Shown here in pieces: positions 8,101 to 19,051 of a stretch of 36,398 nucleotides of DNA. The stretch's first letter is position 1, and every line of letters begins with the position of its first letter. Position numbers and translations under genes: made by a program. The DNA is from an uncultured Streptococcus sp. GTDB taxonomy: Bacteria; Bacillota; Bacilli; Lactobacillales; Streptococcaceae. The notes under the pieces were generated by a model. It saw only the letters and a program-made list of their open reading frames with translations. It did no database searches and was not told where the DNA came from. The stretch is taken from assembly GCF_943912555.1 (NCBI RefSeq), contig NZ_CALTUR010000004.1, forward strand, positions 1 through 36,398, written 5' to 3'.

Positions 8101-8108
8101 TTGTACAA
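8101..8108. promoter_or_regulatory. Probable YefM operator palindrome
   Basis: TTGTACAA is a perfect 8-bp palindrome with the TGTACA core that YefM recognises in E. coli. It lies five bases before the -35 of the yefM promoter, fitting autoregulation by YefM or YefM-YoeB. Confidence 0.55.
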
Positions 8109-8112
8109 GTTC

Positions 8113-8141
8113 CTGACAATTTCTTTCTTTTCGTGTATAAT
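8113..8141 (+). promoter_or_regulatory. yefM-yoeB promoter
   Basis: -35 CTGACA (8113-8118), 17-bp spacer, -10 TATAAT (8136-8141): one mismatch from sigma-70 consensus. It lies 31 bases before the yefM ATG. Confidence 0.8.
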
Positions 8142-8171
8142 AGTGGAAAAGAGGTAAAACGAGGTATGGTT

Positions 8172-8426
8172 ATGGAAGCAGTTCTTTACTCAACATTCCG
8201 AAATCATTTAAAGGACTACATGAAGAAAGTAAACGATGAATTTGAGCCTTTGACGGTGGTCAATAAAAATCCAGACGAGGACATTGTAGTCCTTTCAAAG
8301 AGTGAGTGGGATAGTATTCAAGAAACCCTGAGAATTGCTCAAAACAAGGAACTTTCTGATAAGGTTTTGCGAGGAATGGCCCAAGTCCGTGCTGGAAGCA
8401 CTCAGGTCCATGTTATTGAGGAGTAA
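8172..8426 (+). CDS. yefM: Antitoxin YefM (Phd/YefM family)
   Basis: 84 residues from the ATG at 8172 (MEAVLYSTFRNHLKDYM), chosen because GAGG at 8161-8164 is correctly spaced; starts at 8133 and 8166 are too close to the promoter or to the ribosome site. The N-terminal DNA-binding and dimerisation part carries the family pattern (YSTFRNHLKDYMKKVNDEFEPLTVVNK..EDIVVLSKSEWDS). The C-terminal part (about 55-84) should wrap the toxin. It represses its own operon and neutralises YoeB. The toxin gene starts three bases after its stop. Confidence 0.95.
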   Translation: MEAVLYSTFRNHLKDYMKKVNDEFEPLTVVNKNPDEDIVVLSKSEWDSIQETLRIAQNKELSDKVLRGMAQVRAGSTQVHVIEE

Positions 8427-8429
8427 GAA

Positions 8430-8684
8430 ATGCTGCTCAAGTTTACAGAAGATGCCTGGGTTGATTATTGCTACTGGCAAACTCAGGATAAGAAAACACT
8501 AAAAAGAATCAACAAGATAATCAAGGATATTCAACGTGATCCCTTTACAGGAATAGGTAAACCAGAACCACTCAAGTATGACTACCAAGGAGCCTGGTCA
8601 CGTCGTATTGACGCAGAAAATCGCTTGATTTATATGATGGATGGAGATAGCGTGGCTTTCTTGTCCTTTAAAGATCATTATTAG
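8430..8684 (+). CDS. yoeB: Toxin YoeB, ribosome-dependent mRNA endonuclease
   Basis: 84 residues, full length. RelE-fold toxin that cuts mRNA in the ribosomal A site. The residues known from E. coli YoeB are all present at the same numbers: E46 (GKPEPLK), R65 (NRLIY), H83 and Y84 at the C-terminus, so it should be active. The WSRRIDAENRLIY block is typical. Together with yefM it forms a two-gene operon with its own promoter, a BOX element upstream and a terminator after the stop. Confidence 0.96.
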   Translation: MLLKFTEDAWVDYCYWQTQDKKTLKRINKIIKDIQRDPFTGIGKPEPLKYDYQGAWSRRIDAENRLIYMMDGDSVAFLSFKDHY

Positions 8685-8708
8685 AGTCTACTGAAAAGTA
8701 GGCCTTTT
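8685..8708 (+). terminator. Terminator after yoeB (right member of duplicated pair)
   Basis: GTCTACT (8686-8692), GAAA, AGTAGGC (8697-8703), then CTTTTC. It differs from the hairpin at 7936-7953 at only one base of the stem-loop. Confidence 0.75.
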
Positions 8709-8811
8709 CTCAAATCTCTACTAAAACTACGATTTCTAAGAAATAGAGATTGCACTATTAAATTATAGGCAATTAAACTCCAATTTCCCCAAAACATATT
8801 CTATTTTAGGT

Positions 8812-8840
8812 TTGTGAAAATCACTTTTTTATGGTAGAAT
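8812..8840 (+). promoter_or_regulatory. Promoter of rny
   Basis: -35 TTGTGA (8812-8817), 17-bp spacer, extended -10 TGGTAGAAT (8832-8840). About 48 bases of leader precede the ATG. The rest of the yoeB-rny gap (8709-8811) is AT-rich with no recognisable element. Confidence 0.75.
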
Positions 8841-8888
8841 GTAAAAGAATGTATGTCATTCGTAATAACAATAAAATGAGGTAAAAAC

Positions 8889-10502
8889 ATGGAAATCATG
8901 TCGTTTGCGATTGCTGTTTTTGCCGTCATCATTGGTTTAGTCATTGGATATGTCAGCATCTCAGCTAAGATGAAATCATCTCAGGAAGCTGCAGAGTTGA
9001 TGCTTTTAAATGCTGAACAAGAAGCAACTAATTTACGTGGACAAGCTGAGCGTGAAGCGGATTTACTTGTTAATGAAGCCAAACGTGAAAGCAAGTCTCT
9101 TAAAAAAGAAGCACTATTGGAGGCCAAAGAAGAAGCCAGAAAATACCGTGAAGAAGTGGATGCTGAATTCAAATCAGAACGTCAAGAACTCAAACAAATT
9201 GAAAGTCGTTTGACCGAGAGAGCTACTAACCTCGACCGTAAGGACGACAATTTGACGAGTAAAGAACAAACACTTGAACAAAAAGAACAAAGTATTTCTG
9301 ATAGAGCGAAAAACCTTGATGCGCGTGAAGAGCAATTAGAGGAAGTCGAAAGACAAAAAGAAGAAGAGTTAGAGCGTATTGGTGCCCTGTCTCAGGCAGA
9401 AGCACGAGATATTATCTTGGCTCAGACAGAGGAAAACTTGACCAAGGAGATTGCCAGCCGTATTCGCGAAGCTGAGCAAGAGGTCAAGGAACGTTCTGAC
9501 AAAATGGCCAAGGACATCCTGGTTCAAGCTATGCAACGTATCGCTGGTGAATATGTAGCGGAGTCAACAAACTCAACAGTTCATCTGCCAGATGATACTA
9601 TGAAGGGACGCATTATTGGTCGTGAAGGTCGTAACATTCGTACCTTTGAAAGTTTGACAGGGGTTGATGTCATTATCGACGATACACCAGAAGTGGTGAC
9701 CTTGTCAGGATTTGATCCAATTCGTCGCGAGATTGCTCGTATGACTATGGAAATGTTGCTCAAAGATGGTCGTATCCACCCAGCTCGTATTGAAGAGCTG
9801 GTTGAGAAAAACCGTCAAGAGATTGATAATAAGATCCGTGAATACGGTGAGGCAGCAGCCTATGAGATTGGTGCGCCAAACCTTCATCCAGACTTGATGA
9901 AGATTATGGGACGTTTGCAGTTCCGTACTTCTTATGGACAAAATGTCTTGCGCCATTCGATTGAAGTTGCTAAGTTGGCTGGTATCATGGCGAGCGAACT
10001 TGGTGAAAATGCGGCTCTTGCCCGTCGTGCTGGATTCCTTCACGATATCGGGAAAGCCATTGACCGTGAGGTTGAAGGTAGCCATGTGGAAATCGGTATG
10101 GAATTGGCCCGTAAGTACAAGGAACATCCAGTTGTGGTCAATACGATTGCTAGCCACCACGGCGATGTTGAAGCTGAAAGCGTGATCGCAGTTATCGTCG
10201 CTGCGGCAGATGCCTTGAGCGCAGCCCGTCCAGGTGCTCGTAGTGAGTCTCTTGAAAGCTACATCAAGCGTCTTCATGATTTGGAAGAAATTGCTAACGG
10301 CTTTGAAGGAGTACAAACTAGCTTTGCCCTTCAAGCAGGACGTGAAATCCGCATTATGGTCAATCCAGGACAAATCAAGGACGACAAAGTCACAATCTTG
10401 GCTCACAAAGTTCGTGAGAAAATTGAAAACAATCTCGATTACCCAGGAAATATCAAGGTAACCGTGATTCGCGAGCTTCGTGCAGTAGATTATGCTAAAT
10501 AA
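8889..10502 (+). CDS. rny: Ribonuclease Y
   Basis: 537 residues. RNase Y is the membrane-anchored endonuclease that begins much of mRNA decay in Firmicutes. An N-terminal membrane helix (about 5-24) is followed by a long charged coiled coil (about 25-195), a KH RNA-binding domain with [10 protein letters not shown] at 240-249, and an HD domain with catalytic H385-D386 in LHDIGKAID plus SHHGD. GAGG at 8878-8881 supports the start. It has its own promoter and a terminator behind it, so it is monocistronic. Confidence 0.97.
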   Translation: MEIMSFAIAVFAVIIGLVIGYVSISAKMKSSQEAAELMLLNAEQEATNLRGQAEREADLLVNEAKRESKSLKKEALLEAKEEARKYREEVDAEFKSERQELKQIESRLTERATNLDRKDDNLTSKEQTLEQKEQSISDRAKNLDAREEQLEEVERQKEEELERIGALSQAEARDIILAQTEENLTKEIASRIREAEQEVKERSDKMAKDILVQAMQRIAGEYVAESTNSTVHLPDDTMKGRIIGREGRNIRTFESLTGVDVIIDDTPEVVTLSGFDPIRREIARMTMEMLLKDGRIHPARIEELVEKNRQEIDNKIREYGEAAAYEIGAPNLHPDLMKIMGRLQFRTSYGQNVLRHSIEVAKLAGIMASELGENAALARRAGFLHDIGKAIDREVEGSHVEIGMELARKYKEHPVVVNTIASHHGDVEAESVIAVIVAAADALSAARPGARSESLESYIKRLHDLEEIANGFEGVQTSFALQAGREIRIMVNPGQIKDDKVTILAHKVREKIENNLDYPGNIKVTVIRELRAVDYAK

Positions 10503-10511
10503 ATAAGAAAG

Positions 10512-10537
10512 AGCAGTTGAAAAATTACTGCTTTTTT
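10512..10537 (+). terminator. Terminator of rny
   Basis: AGCAGT (10512-10517) pairs with ACTGCT (10527-10532), followed by a run of six T (10532-10537). The following 90 bases before gmk contain no promoter I can place with confidence. Confidence 0.85.
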
Positions 10538-10616
10538 GTTACACTAGATAGAAAGACTGTAAAGGATAATCTGGCTTTTTGCCATTATTCTAGAGAAATA
10601 TTATTTCACAGACTGA

Positions 10617-11258
<642 letters not shown>

Positions 11259-11282
11259 AATTTAGAAAATAGGTACAAGCAA

Positions 11283-11597
11283 ATGATGTTAAAACCCTCT
11301 ATTGATACCTTGCTCGACAAGGTTCCATCAAAATATTCACTCGTAATCTTGGAAGCAAAACGTGCCCACGAATTGGAAGCAGGTGCACCAGCAACTCAAG
11401 GTTTCAAATCTGAAAAATCAACTCTTCGAGCTTTAGAAGAAATCGAATCAGGAAACGTTACAATTCACCCAGATCCAGAAGGTAAACGTGAAGCAGTGCG
11501 TCGCCGTATCGAAGAAGAAAAACGCCGCAAAGAAGAAGAAGAAAAGAAAATCAAAGAGCAAATCGCTAAAGAAAAAGAAGATGGTGAAAAAATTTAA
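11283..11597 (+). CDS. rpoZ: RNA polymerase omega subunit
   Basis: 104 residues. The omega fold is at the N-terminus ([30 protein letters not shown]); omega helps assemble the beta-prime subunit. From about residue 65 the protein is an extended, highly charged Glu/Lys/Arg helix, which makes it longer than the Bacillus protein (67 residues); this extension is usual in streptococci. There are two consecutive ATGs (11283, 11286); I keep the first. Confidence 0.95.
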
Positions 11598-11662
11598 GGT
11601 TGGGGGGACTCAATCTTATTTTTTCTATTGCAAGAATGTACTGACAAGGAGGAGGTGAGAAG

Positions 11663-14059
11663 ATGGCTATAGCCAAGATTATCGTAGATGTGCCTTTGAT
11701 GCAGACGGACCAGCCCTATAGTTACAGGATTCCTGAGGAATTTGAGGGAATGCTGGAAGTTGGGATGCGGGTACATGTGCCCTTTGGTAAGGGTAATCGC
11801 CTGATTCAAGGGATTGTTCTTGGTTTGGATTCTCAATCAGATGAAGAAGAGATTGAGCAAGATTTAAAAGATATTGCCGAGGTACTGGATTTTTCTCCTG
11901 TTCTCACGCAAGAACAACTCTGGCTTGCTGAGGAGTTACGCAAGTCAGTCTTCTCCTATAAAATCTCCATCCTCAAGGCTATGTTACCAGGATTTCTGAA
12001 CTCCAGCTATGATAAGATTCTCTATCCTCTGGCAGGTCTGAGTCAGGAAGACCGAGAGCGCTTGTTTGGTTCAGAAGATTCGCTTGCCTTTTCTTCACTA
12101 GACCTTGCTAAACAAGCCGAGATGATGCGTTTGACTAGAAAAGGCCTGCTTGGTCTGGAATATCAGGCAATTGATCAAAAGAAGGTCAAGACCCAGTCTT
12201 GGTATGAGGTTGACCTTGCTCAATTAGAAGGAGTAGAGATTTCTACACGTGCCAAGAAAAAGTTGGAACTGAGAGACTATTTGTTGTCTCATCCTGAGAG
12301 TGCTTCCTTGGCTAGTTTGTTAGAGTCCTATTCGCGGGAGCAAGTCAACTTCTTTGTGGAACAAGGTGCTGTGACCATAGTCCAAAAGGAAGTTCAACGC
12401 TCGGCTGCTTATTTTGAAGGCATTGAGGTAAGTCGGCCTTTGGAGTTGAATCCAGAGCAAAGGCAGGCGCGTGATGCGGTTGTCAGTGCGATTGGCAGTC
12501 ATCAGCCTCCCTTCCTCCTTCAAGGGATTACAGGAAGTGGGAAGACCGAGGTTTACTTGCAGATTATCCAAGGGGCCTTGGATAAGGGCAAAACTGCTAT
12601 TTTGCTTGTACCTGAGATTTCCCTGACGCCGCAAATGACGGAGCGTTTTATTGCTCGATTTGGTGAGAAAGTGGCCATTCTTCACTCAGGCCTGTCCAAT
12701 GGTGAAAAGTATGATGAATGGCGCAAAGTGGAACGCGGCGATGCTCAAGTTGTTGTGGGTGCTAGATCTGCCATCTTTGCTCCGCTGAAAAATCTGGGTG
12801 TTATGATTATTGATGAGGAGCATGAAGCGACTTATAAGCAGGACAGTAATCCCCGTTACCATGCCAGAGAGGTCGCCATTCTACGGGCTCAGTATAATCA
12901 AGCAGCTCTGGTACTTGGGTCTGCGACACCGAGCTTAGAGAGCCGGGCGCGTGCTGGCAAAGGCGTCTATCAACACTTGCGTCTGACTCAACGCGCCAAC
13001 CCTAAGGCCACTATTCCCAAGGTTCAAGTGATTGATTTTCGGGACTATATCGGACAAAACGAGACGTCAAACTTTACGCCTCCCTTGCTAGAAGCCATTC
13101 AAGACCGTTTAGCTAAAAAAGAGCAGGTGGTTCTTATGCTCAATCGCCGTGGTTATTCTAGCTTTGTTATGTGTCGGGAGTGTGGGACGGTGGATACTTG
13201 TCCTAACTGTGACATTTCTTTGACCTTGCACATGGATACCAAGACCATGAATTGCCATTATTGTGGTTTTTCGAAGGATATTCCTCATGTTTGCCCCAAC
13301 TGTAAGAGTCGCAGTATTCGTTACTACGGGACGGGGACACAGAAGGCTTATGACGAGCTGGCAGAACTCTTTCCGCAGGCACGAATTCTACGGATGGATG
13401 TGGACACGACTCGTAAGAAAGGTAGTCACCAAGCTCTTCTTGACCAGTTTGGTCAAGGGGAAGCAGATATTTTACTAGGTACTCAGATGATTGCCAAGGG
13501 ATTGGATTTTCCCAATGTGACCTTAGTCGGAGTGCTCAATGCGGATACTGCCTTAAATCTGCCTGATTTCCGTTCTTCTGAGAGAACCTTCCAGCTCTTG
13601 ACTCAGGTTGCGGGCCGTGCAGGACGTGCTGAAAAAGCTGGGCAGGTCTTGATTCAGTCTTACAATCCTCAGCACTACGCTATTCGATTTGCCAAGGACC
13701 AGGACTACGAAGGCTTTTATGCCTATGAAATGGGAATCAGACGACAACTTGGCTATCCGCCTTACTATTTCACGATTGGCATTACCCTTTCTCATAAGAA
13801 AGAAGAAGAGGTTGTCAAACGTGCCTATGAAGTCATGAACATTTTGCGATCAGGCTTGTCAGAGACCAGTCACATTCTGGGGCCAACGCCCAAACCCATT
13901 GCCCGTACCCACAACCTCTATCATTACCAGATTTTAATTAAATACCGTTTAGAAGATGAGCTGGGGCCGACCCTCAACCAGGTCTTGGCCTTGACTCAAG
14001 AACGGGAAAATAGTGAGCTCCGTCTCAGCATTGACCATGAGCCACAGCAATTTTTATAA
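11663..14059 (+). CDS. priA: Primosomal replication-restart helicase PriA
   Basis: 798 residues. PriA rebuilds stalled replication forks and loads the replicative helicase. An N-terminal DNA-binding domain is followed by a superfamily 2 helicase core with Walker A GSGKT at 291-295 and DEEH at 384-387. A zinc-binding insert from about 504 has four CxxC pairs (CREC, CPNC, CHYC, CPNC). Helicase motifs LLGTQMIAKGLDFPNV and QVAGRAGRAEK come next. The ribosome site AAGGAGGAGGTG is unusually strong. Confidence 0.97.
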   Translation: MAIAKIIVDVPLMQTDQPYSYRIPEEFEGMLEVGMRVHVPFGKGNRLIQGIVLGLDSQSDEEEIEQDLKDIAEVLDFSPVLTQEQLWLAEELRKSVFSYKISILKAMLPGFLNSSYDKILYPLAGLSQEDRERLFGSEDSLAFSSLDLAKQAEMMRLTRKGLLGLEYQAIDQKKVKTQSWYEVDLAQLEGVEISTRAKKKLELRDYLLSHPESASLASLLESYSREQVNFFVEQGAVTIVQKEVQRSAAYFEGIEVSRPLELNPEQRQARDAVVSAIGSHQPPFLLQGITGSGKTEVYLQIIQGALDKGKTAILLVPEISLTPQMTERFIARFGEKVAILHSGLSNGEKYDEWRKVERGDAQVVVGARSAIFAPLKNLGVMIIDEEHEATYKQDSNPRYHAREVAILRAQYNQAALVLGSATPSLESRARAGKGVYQHLRLTQRANPKATIPKVQVIDFRDYIGQNETSNFTPPLLEAIQDRLAKKEQVVLMLNRRGYSSFVMCRECGTVDTCPNCDISLTLHMDTKTMNCHYCGFSKDIPHVCPNCKSRSIRYYGTGTQKAYDELAELFPQARILRMDVDTTRKKGSHQALLDQFGQGEADILLGTQMIAKGLDFPNVTLVGVLNADTALNLPDFRSSERTFQLLTQVAGRAGRAEKAGQVLIQSYNPQHYAIRFAKDQDYEGFYAYEMGIRRQLGYPPYYFTIGITLSHKKEEEVVKRAYEVMNILRSGLSETSHILGPTPKPIARTHNLYHYQILIKYRLEDELGPTLNQVLALTQERENSELRLSIDHEPQQFL

Positions 14060-14071
14060 GAAGGAGAAGAT

Positions 14072-15007
14072 ATGACAAAATTAATTTTTATGGGGACCCC
14101 CGATTTTTCAGCAACCGTCTTAAAAGGACTTTTGACAGATGACCGCTATGAGATTCTAGCCGTTGTGACCCAACCTGACCGTGCTGTTGGGCGTAAAAAA
14201 GTGATTCAAGAAACCCCAGTCAAGCAGGCTGCCAAGGAAGCAAGCCTTCCTATCTACCAACCTGAAAAATTATCTGGAAGTCCAGAGATGGAAGCTATTA
14301 TGCAGTTAGGAGCAGATGGAATTGTGACTGCTGCTTTTGGCCAGTTTCTCCCAAGTAGACTCCTTGATAGCATGGATTTTGCAGTCAATGTCCACGCCTC
14401 CCTCCTTCCTAAACACCGTGGTGGTGCGCCTATCCATTATGCCTTGATTCAAGGTGATGAGGAAGCTGGTGTGACCATTATGGAGATGGTTAAGGAAATG
14501 GATGCAGGTGATATGATTTCTCGTCGCAGCATTCCTATCACGGATGAGGACAATGTTGGTACCTTGTTTGAGAAATTAGCTCTTGTTGGTCGCGATTTGC
14601 TTTTGGATACTTTGCCTGCCTACATTGCTGGTGACATCAAACCTGAACCGCAAGATCCAAGTCAGGTTACTTTCTCGCCAAATATCAAGTCAGAAGAAGA
14701 ACAACTAGATTGGAATAAAAGCAATCGTCAACTCTTTAACCAAATCCGTGGAATGAACCCCTGGCCTGTTGCCCATACTTTCCTTAAGGGAGGCCGCTTT
14801 AAGATTTATGAAGCTCTACCAGTAGAAGGTCAGGGAAATCCAGGTGAGATTCTTTCTATCGGCAAGAAAGAATTGATTGTCGCAACGGCAGAAGGGGCTC
14901 TATCCCTCAAACAAGTGCAACCAGCTGGTAAGCCTAAGATGGACATTGCTTCCTTCCTCAACGGTGTTGGACGCACATTGACAGTAGGAGAACGATTTGG
15001 TGACTAA
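14072..15007 (+). CDS. fmt: Methionyl-tRNA formyltransferase
   Basis: 311 residues. It formylates Met-tRNA of the initiator with 10-formyl-tetrahydrofolate. The active-site motif [15 protein letters not shown] begins at N106 (N106 and H108 catalytic), and a later aspartate is in MDAGDMISR. The C-terminal OB-like tRNA-binding domain is complete. AGAAGGAGAAG precedes the ATG. The last 8 bases overlap the next gene. Confidence 0.97.
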   Translation: MTKLIFMGTPDFSATVLKGLLTDDRYEILAVVTQPDRAVGRKKVIQETPVKQAAKEASLPIYQPEKLSGSPEMEAIMQLGADGIVTAAFGQFLPSRLLDSMDFAVNVHASLLPKHRGGAPIHYALIQGDEEAGVTIMEMVKEMDAGDMISRRSIPITDEDNVGTLFEKLALVGRDLLLDTLPAYIAGDIKPEPQDPSQVTFSPNIKSEEEQLDWNKSNRQLFNQIRGMNPWPVAHTFLKGGRFKIYEALPVEGQGNPGEILSIGKKELIVATAEGALSLKQVQPAGKPKMDIASFLNGVGRTLTVGERFGD

Positions 15008-16313
15008 AGTAGAAACGGCTAGAAGTCTAGCCCTAGCAGTATTAGAGGATGTTTTTATCAATCAAGCATACTCAAATATCGCCTTAAATAAGCATCTCAA
15101 GGGCAGCCAGCTTTCTGTAGCAGACAAGGGCTTGGTGACCGAGCTGGTTTATGGAACGGTAGCCCGTAAACTGACTCTGGAATGGTACCTATCCCACTTT
15201 ATCGAAGACAGAGACCAGTTAGACAGCTGGCTCTATGTCCTTCTTCTCATGAGTGCCTACCAACTCCGCTATTTGGACAAGATTCCAGATCATGCTGTGG
15301 TCAATGAAGCAGTAGAATTGGCAAAAGTCCGTAAAAAAGGCAGTGAAAAATTGGTCAACGCCGTCCTTCGCCGTATCCTGCGTGAAGGCTGGCCAGATAT
15401 TGCCAGCATCAAACGAAAAAATAAGCGTGACTCCATTGCCTATTCTCTCCCAGTGTGGCTTGTGTCTAAACTTAAGGAAGAATACGGAGAGGAGCGAGCG
15501 AAGGCTATTTTTGAAAGTCTCTTGGTGCGTAACAAGGCTAGCATCCGAGTGACTGATTTAAACCGAAAAGAGGAAATCCAAGCCTTGTTGGAGGCCAGTG
15601 ATTCGTCCTTGTCTCCTTCTGGTCTGGTGAAGGAGCAGGGGCATTTTGCAGGCCATGATTTGTTTGCGGATGGAACCATTACTATCCAAGACGAGTCCAG
15701 TCAGTTGGTTGCTCCGACTCTGGATTTACAAGGTAATGAGAAGGTTCTAGATGCCTGTGCCGCTCCAGGCGGGAAAACAGCCCATATTGCCTCTTATCTT
15801 ACGACAGGTCAGGTTACTGCTCTGGACTTGTATGACCATAAGTTGGACTTAATCCAAGAAAATGCTCAACGTCTGGGAGTTGCAGATCGGGTTCAAAGGC
15901 AAAAATTGGATGCCAGAAAGGTGCATGAGTTTTTTGGGCAGAATTCATTTGATAAGATTTTGGTGGATGCTCCCTGTTCAGGAATCGGTCTTTTGCGCCG
16001 AAAACCAGATATCAAATACAATAAAGAAACGGCAGATTTCGCGTCCTTACAGGAAATTCAGCTAGAAATATTAGGTAGTGTTTGTCAAACACTAGGCAAA
16101 GGTGGTATAATAACTTATAGTACCTGTACTATTGTCTCAGAGGAGAATTTTCAAGTCGTTGAGGCCTTTTTAGAAAGTCATCCTGAGTTTGAGCAGGTAA
16201 AACTAGAACATGAATGTAAGGATATCATGAAAGACGGCTGTATCCTCATTACACCTGAATTGTATGGAAGTGATGGATTCTTCATCAGTCAATTTCGCAA
16301 GATATCGGATTAG
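15000..16313 (+). CDS. rsmB: 16S rRNA (cytosine-967-C5)-methyltransferase RsmB
   Basis: 437 residues from GTG at 15000; a TTG at 14997 is also in frame, and AGGAG at 14986-14990 is nine bases from the GTG. The N-terminal NusB-like RNA-binding domain covers about the first 140 residues. The C-terminal m5C methyltransferase has motif [13 protein letters not shown], motif [14 protein letters not shown] (with a catalytic-pair cysteine) and the second cysteine in YSTCT. It overlaps fmt, so the two are coupled. Confidence 0.95.
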   Translation: MTKVETARSLALAVLEDVFINQAYSNIALNKHLKGSQLSVADKGLVTELVYGTVARKLTLEWYLSHFIEDRDQLDSWLYVLLLMSAYQLRYLDKIPDHAVVNEAVELAKVRKKGSEKLVNAVLRRILREGWPDIASIKRKNKRDSIAYSLPVWLVSKLKEEYGEERAKAIFESLLVRNKASIRVTDLNRKEEIQALLEASDSSLSPSGLVKEQGHFAGHDLFADGTITIQDESSQLVAPTLDLQGNEKVLDACAAPGGKTAHIASYLTTGQVTALDLYDHKLDLIQENAQRLGVADRVQRQKLDARKVHEFFGQNSFDKILVDAPCSGIGLLRRKPDIKYNKETADFASLQEIQLEILGSVCQTLGKGGIITYSTCTIVSEENFQVVEAFLESHPEFEQVKLEHECKDIMKDGCILITPELYGSDGFFISQFRKISD

Positions 16314-16327
16314 GAAGGAACTGACAC

Positions 16328-17068
16328 ATGGAAATTTCATTATTAACAGATGTTGGTCAGAAACGAACAAATAACCAAGACTATGTCAACCACTATGTCA
16401 ATAGAGCTGGACGTACTATGATTATTTTAGCTGATGGGATGGGAGGTCATCGCGCAGGGAATATCGCTAGTGAAATGGCGGTAACAGACCTAGGTATAGC
16501 TTGGGTTGACACCCAGATCGATACAGTCAATGAAGTGAGTGAATGGTTCGCCAATTACCTAGAAATTGAAAATCAAAAGATTCATCAACTTGGACAAGAT
16601 GATGCCTATAAAGGAATGGGAACAACTCTAGAAGCTGTTGCTATTATTGGCAATCAGGCTATCTATGCCCACATTGGAGATTCTCGTATCGGTTTGATTC
16701 GTGGAGAAGAATACCACCAGTTAACGAGCGACCATTCCTTGGTCAATGAATTGCTCAAGGCAGGTCAATTGACACCAGAAGAAGCAGCCAGCCATCCACA
16801 GAAAAATATTATTACTCAATCTATCGGTCAAAAAGATGAAGTTCAACCCGATTTTGGAATGATTACCCTTGAGCCAGGAGACTATCTCTTGCTCAATAGT
16901 GATGGTTTGACCAACATGATTTCAGGTAGTGAGATTTGTGATATTGTGACCAGTGATATTCCTTTGGCAGATAAAACAGCGACGCTTGTGCGTTTTGCTA
17001 ACAATGCAGGAGGTTTAGACAACATTACGGTTGCCCTTGTTTCTATGAACGAGGAGGAAGCAAAATGA
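16328..17068 (+). CDS. phpP: PP2C-type protein phosphatase PhpP
   Basis: 246 residues. Metal-dependent Ser/Thr phosphatase that reverses StkP phosphorylation. PP2C motifs: TNNQD at 14-18, ADGMGGH from 35 (metal-binding D36), [14 protein letters not shown], and later LNSDGLTN and GGLDNITV, which carry the other metal-binding aspartates. The stop overlaps the stkP start by four bases (ATGA), a coupling fitting a matched kinase/phosphatase pair. Confidence 0.96.
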   Translation: MEISLLTDVGQKRTNNQDYVNHYVNRAGRTMIILADGMGGHRAGNIASEMAVTDLGIAWVDTQIDTVNEVSEWFANYLEIENQKIHQLGQDDAYKGMGTTLEAVAIIGNQAIYAHIGDSRIGLIRGEEYHQLTSDHSLVNELLKAGQLTPEEAASHPQKNIITQSIGQKDEVQPDFGMITLEPGDYLLLNSDGLTNMISGSEICDIVTSDIPLADKTATLVRFANNAGGLDNITVALVSMNEEEAK

Positions 17069-18963
17069 TCCAAATCGGCAAGATTTTTGCCGGACGCTAT
17101 CGGATTGTGAAACAGATTGGCCGAGGAGGTATGGCAGATGTCTATTTGGCCAAGGATTTAATTCTAGATGGAGAAGAAGTGGCAGTGAAGGTCCTGAGGA
17201 CCAACTACCAGACGGACCCGATCGCTGTAGCTCGTTTTCAGCGTGAAGCGAGAGCTATGGCAGATCTAGACCATCCTCATATCGTTCGGATAACAGATAT
17301 TGGTGAGGAAGACGGTCAACAGTATCTTGCAATGGAGTATGTTGCTGGACTAGACCTCAAACGCTATATCAAGGAACACTATCCTCTTTCTAATGAAGAA
17401 GCCGTCCGTATTATGGGACAAATCCTCCTAGCCATGCGTTTGGCCCATACTAGAGGAATTGTTCACAGGGACTTGAAACCTCAAAATATCCTCTTGACAC
17501 CAGATGGGACTGCCAAGGTTACAGACTTTGGGATTGCAGTAGCCTTTGCTGAGACGAGTCTAACTCAGACTAACTCGATGCTGGGTTCAGTTCATTACTT
17601 GTCACCAGAGCAGGCTCGTGGTTCTAAGGCGACTGTACAAAGTGATATCTATGCCATGGGGATTATCTTCTATGAGATGCTGACAGGCCATATCCCTTAT
17701 GACGGGGATAGCGCGGTGACCATCGCCCTCCAGCATTTCCAGAAACCACTGCCATCGGTTATAGCTGAAAATCCATCTGTGCCTCAGGCTTTGGAAAATG
17801 TTGTTATCAAGGCAACTGCTAAGAAATTGACAGATCGCTACAAATCAGTCGCTGAAATGTATGTGGACTTGTCTAGTAGTTTGTCTTATAATCGTCGTAA
17901 TGAACCAAAGCTGGTCTTTGACGATGCGACTAAGGCGGACACCAAGACTCTACCAAAAGTATCCCAGAGCACCTTGACCTCAATTCCTAAGGTGCAAACA
18001 CAAAGTCCGAAGCCACAGACTGCCAAGCCTAGTCAGCATGTTTCAGAAGACAATTACGTAACCAAGCCTGTTAAGAAACGGAAATTTAGAGTTCGTTATA
18101 TGATTTTGTTGGCCAGTATTGTATTGGTGGCAGCTTCTCTTATTTGGATCTTATCCAGAACTCCTGCAACCATTGCCATTCCAGATGTGGCAGGTCAGAC
18201 AGTTGCAGAGGCCAAGGAAACCCTAAAGAAAGCCAATTTTGAGATTGGTGAGGAGAAGACAGAGGCTAGTGAAAAGGTGGAAGAGGGGCGGATTATCCGT
18301 ACAGATCCTGGCGCTGGAACTGGTCGAAAAGAAGGAACGAAAATCAATTTGGTTGTCTCATCAGGCAAGCAATCTTTCCAATTGAGCAATTATATCGGTC
18401 GTAAATCAACAGATGTTATCGCAGAACTCAAGCAGAAGAAGGTTCCTGAAAATCTCATCAAGATCGAGGAAGAAGAATCAAGTGAGAGCGAAGCAGGAAC
18501 TGTCCTCAGACAGAGCCCAGCTGCTGGAACAACCTATGATTTGAGCAAGGCATCAACGATTACCTTAACCGTTGCTAAGAAAGTAACCAGCGTTGCTATG
18601 CCAAGTTATACGGGATCTAGTCTTGAATTTACTAAAAATAATCTCGTTCAAATTGTCGGTATTAAAGAAGCCAATATTGAAGTTGTAGAAGTGTCGACAG
18701 CTCCCGCTGGAACTGCTGAAGGTACAGTCGTTGAACAGAGTCCAAAAGCAGGTGAAAAGGTTGATTTGACGAAGACGCGTGTCAAGATTTCAATTTACAA
18801 GCCAAAAACACCGCCGTCAACGTCATCATCAGCACCAGTCCAACGTGGAAACCAAGGTTCTACTACAACACCAAGTCAGGGGAACCAACAAGGAAATCAA
18901 CGAGGGAATGCACCTACTACTCAGTCAAGTAGTGAAGGCAACCACGAAAATTCACGTGATTAA
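17065..18963 (+). CDS. stkP: Ser/Thr protein kinase StkP with three PASTA units
   Basis: 632 residues. Cytoplasmic Hanks-type kinase: GRGGMADV loop, K42, HRDLKPQN with D136, DFG at 154-156. A membrane helix lies at about 345-364. Outside are PASTA units at about 371-433, 434-506 and 507-577, then a Ser/Thr/Gln/Gly/Asn-rich tail (about 579-632). It senses cell wall precursors and controls septal growth and division. The well-studied pneumococcal StkP has 659 residues and four PASTA units; here one of the two similar middle units is missing and the tail is longer. The reading frame is intact throughout. Confidence 0.95.
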   Translation: MIQIGKIFAGRYRIVKQIGRGGMADVYLAKDLILDGEEVAVKVLRTNYQTDPIAVARFQREARAMADLDHPHIVRITDIGEEDGQQYLAMEYVAGLDLKRYIKEHYPLSNEEAVRIMGQILLAMRLAHTRGIVHRDLKPQNILLTPDGTAKVTDFGIAVAFAETSLTQTNSMLGSVHYLSPEQARGSKATVQSDIYAMGIIFYEMLTGHIPYDGDSAVTIALQHFQKPLPSVIAENPSVPQALENVVIKATAKKLTDRYKSVAEMYVDLSSSLSYNRRNEPKLVFDDATKADTKTLPKVSQSTLTSIPKVQTQSPKPQTAKPSQHVSEDNYVTKPVKKRKFRVRYMILLASIVLVAASLIWILSRTPATIAIPDVAGQTVAEAKETLKKANFEIGEEKTEASEKVEEGRIIRTDPGAGTGRKEGTKINLVVSSGKQSFQLSNYIGRKSTDVIAELKQKKVPENLIKIEEEESSESEAGTVLRQSPAAGTTYDLSKASTITLTVAKKVTSVAMPSYTGSSLEFTKNNLVQIVGIKEANIEVVEVSTAPAGTAEGTVVEQSPKAGEKVDLTKTRVKISIYKPKTPPSTSSSAPVQRGNQGSTTTPSQGNQQGNQRGNAPTTQSSSEGNHENSRD

Positions 18964-18966
18964 ACG

Positions 18967-19002
18967 AATCTTTGTCATGAGTTCATGGCAAAGATTTTTT
19001 TT
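18967..19002 (+). terminator. Terminator of the gmk-stkP run
   Basis: AATCTTTGTCATG (18967-18979) pairs with CATGGCAAAGATT (18984-18996), 13 bp with one wobble, followed by a run of T. Confidence 0.9.
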
Positions 19003-19015
19003 GACTCCAGATTTG

Positions 19016-19024
19016 TGATAGAAT
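19016..19024 (+). promoter_or_regulatory. Extended -10 promoter of the ThrE-type genes
   Basis: TGATAGAAT forms an extended -10. TTGACT at 19001-19006 is only 12 bases away, too close for a normal -35, so the promoter probably relies on the extended -10. Confidence 0.5.
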
Positions 19025-19051
19025 AGAGGGAGTTGATAAAAGGAGGTAAGC

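Noticed and set aside
9705..10406. 233-codon open frame on the minus strand inside rny
   Set aside because: Antisense shadow of the conserved KH/HD region; the composition follows from the plus-strand codons.
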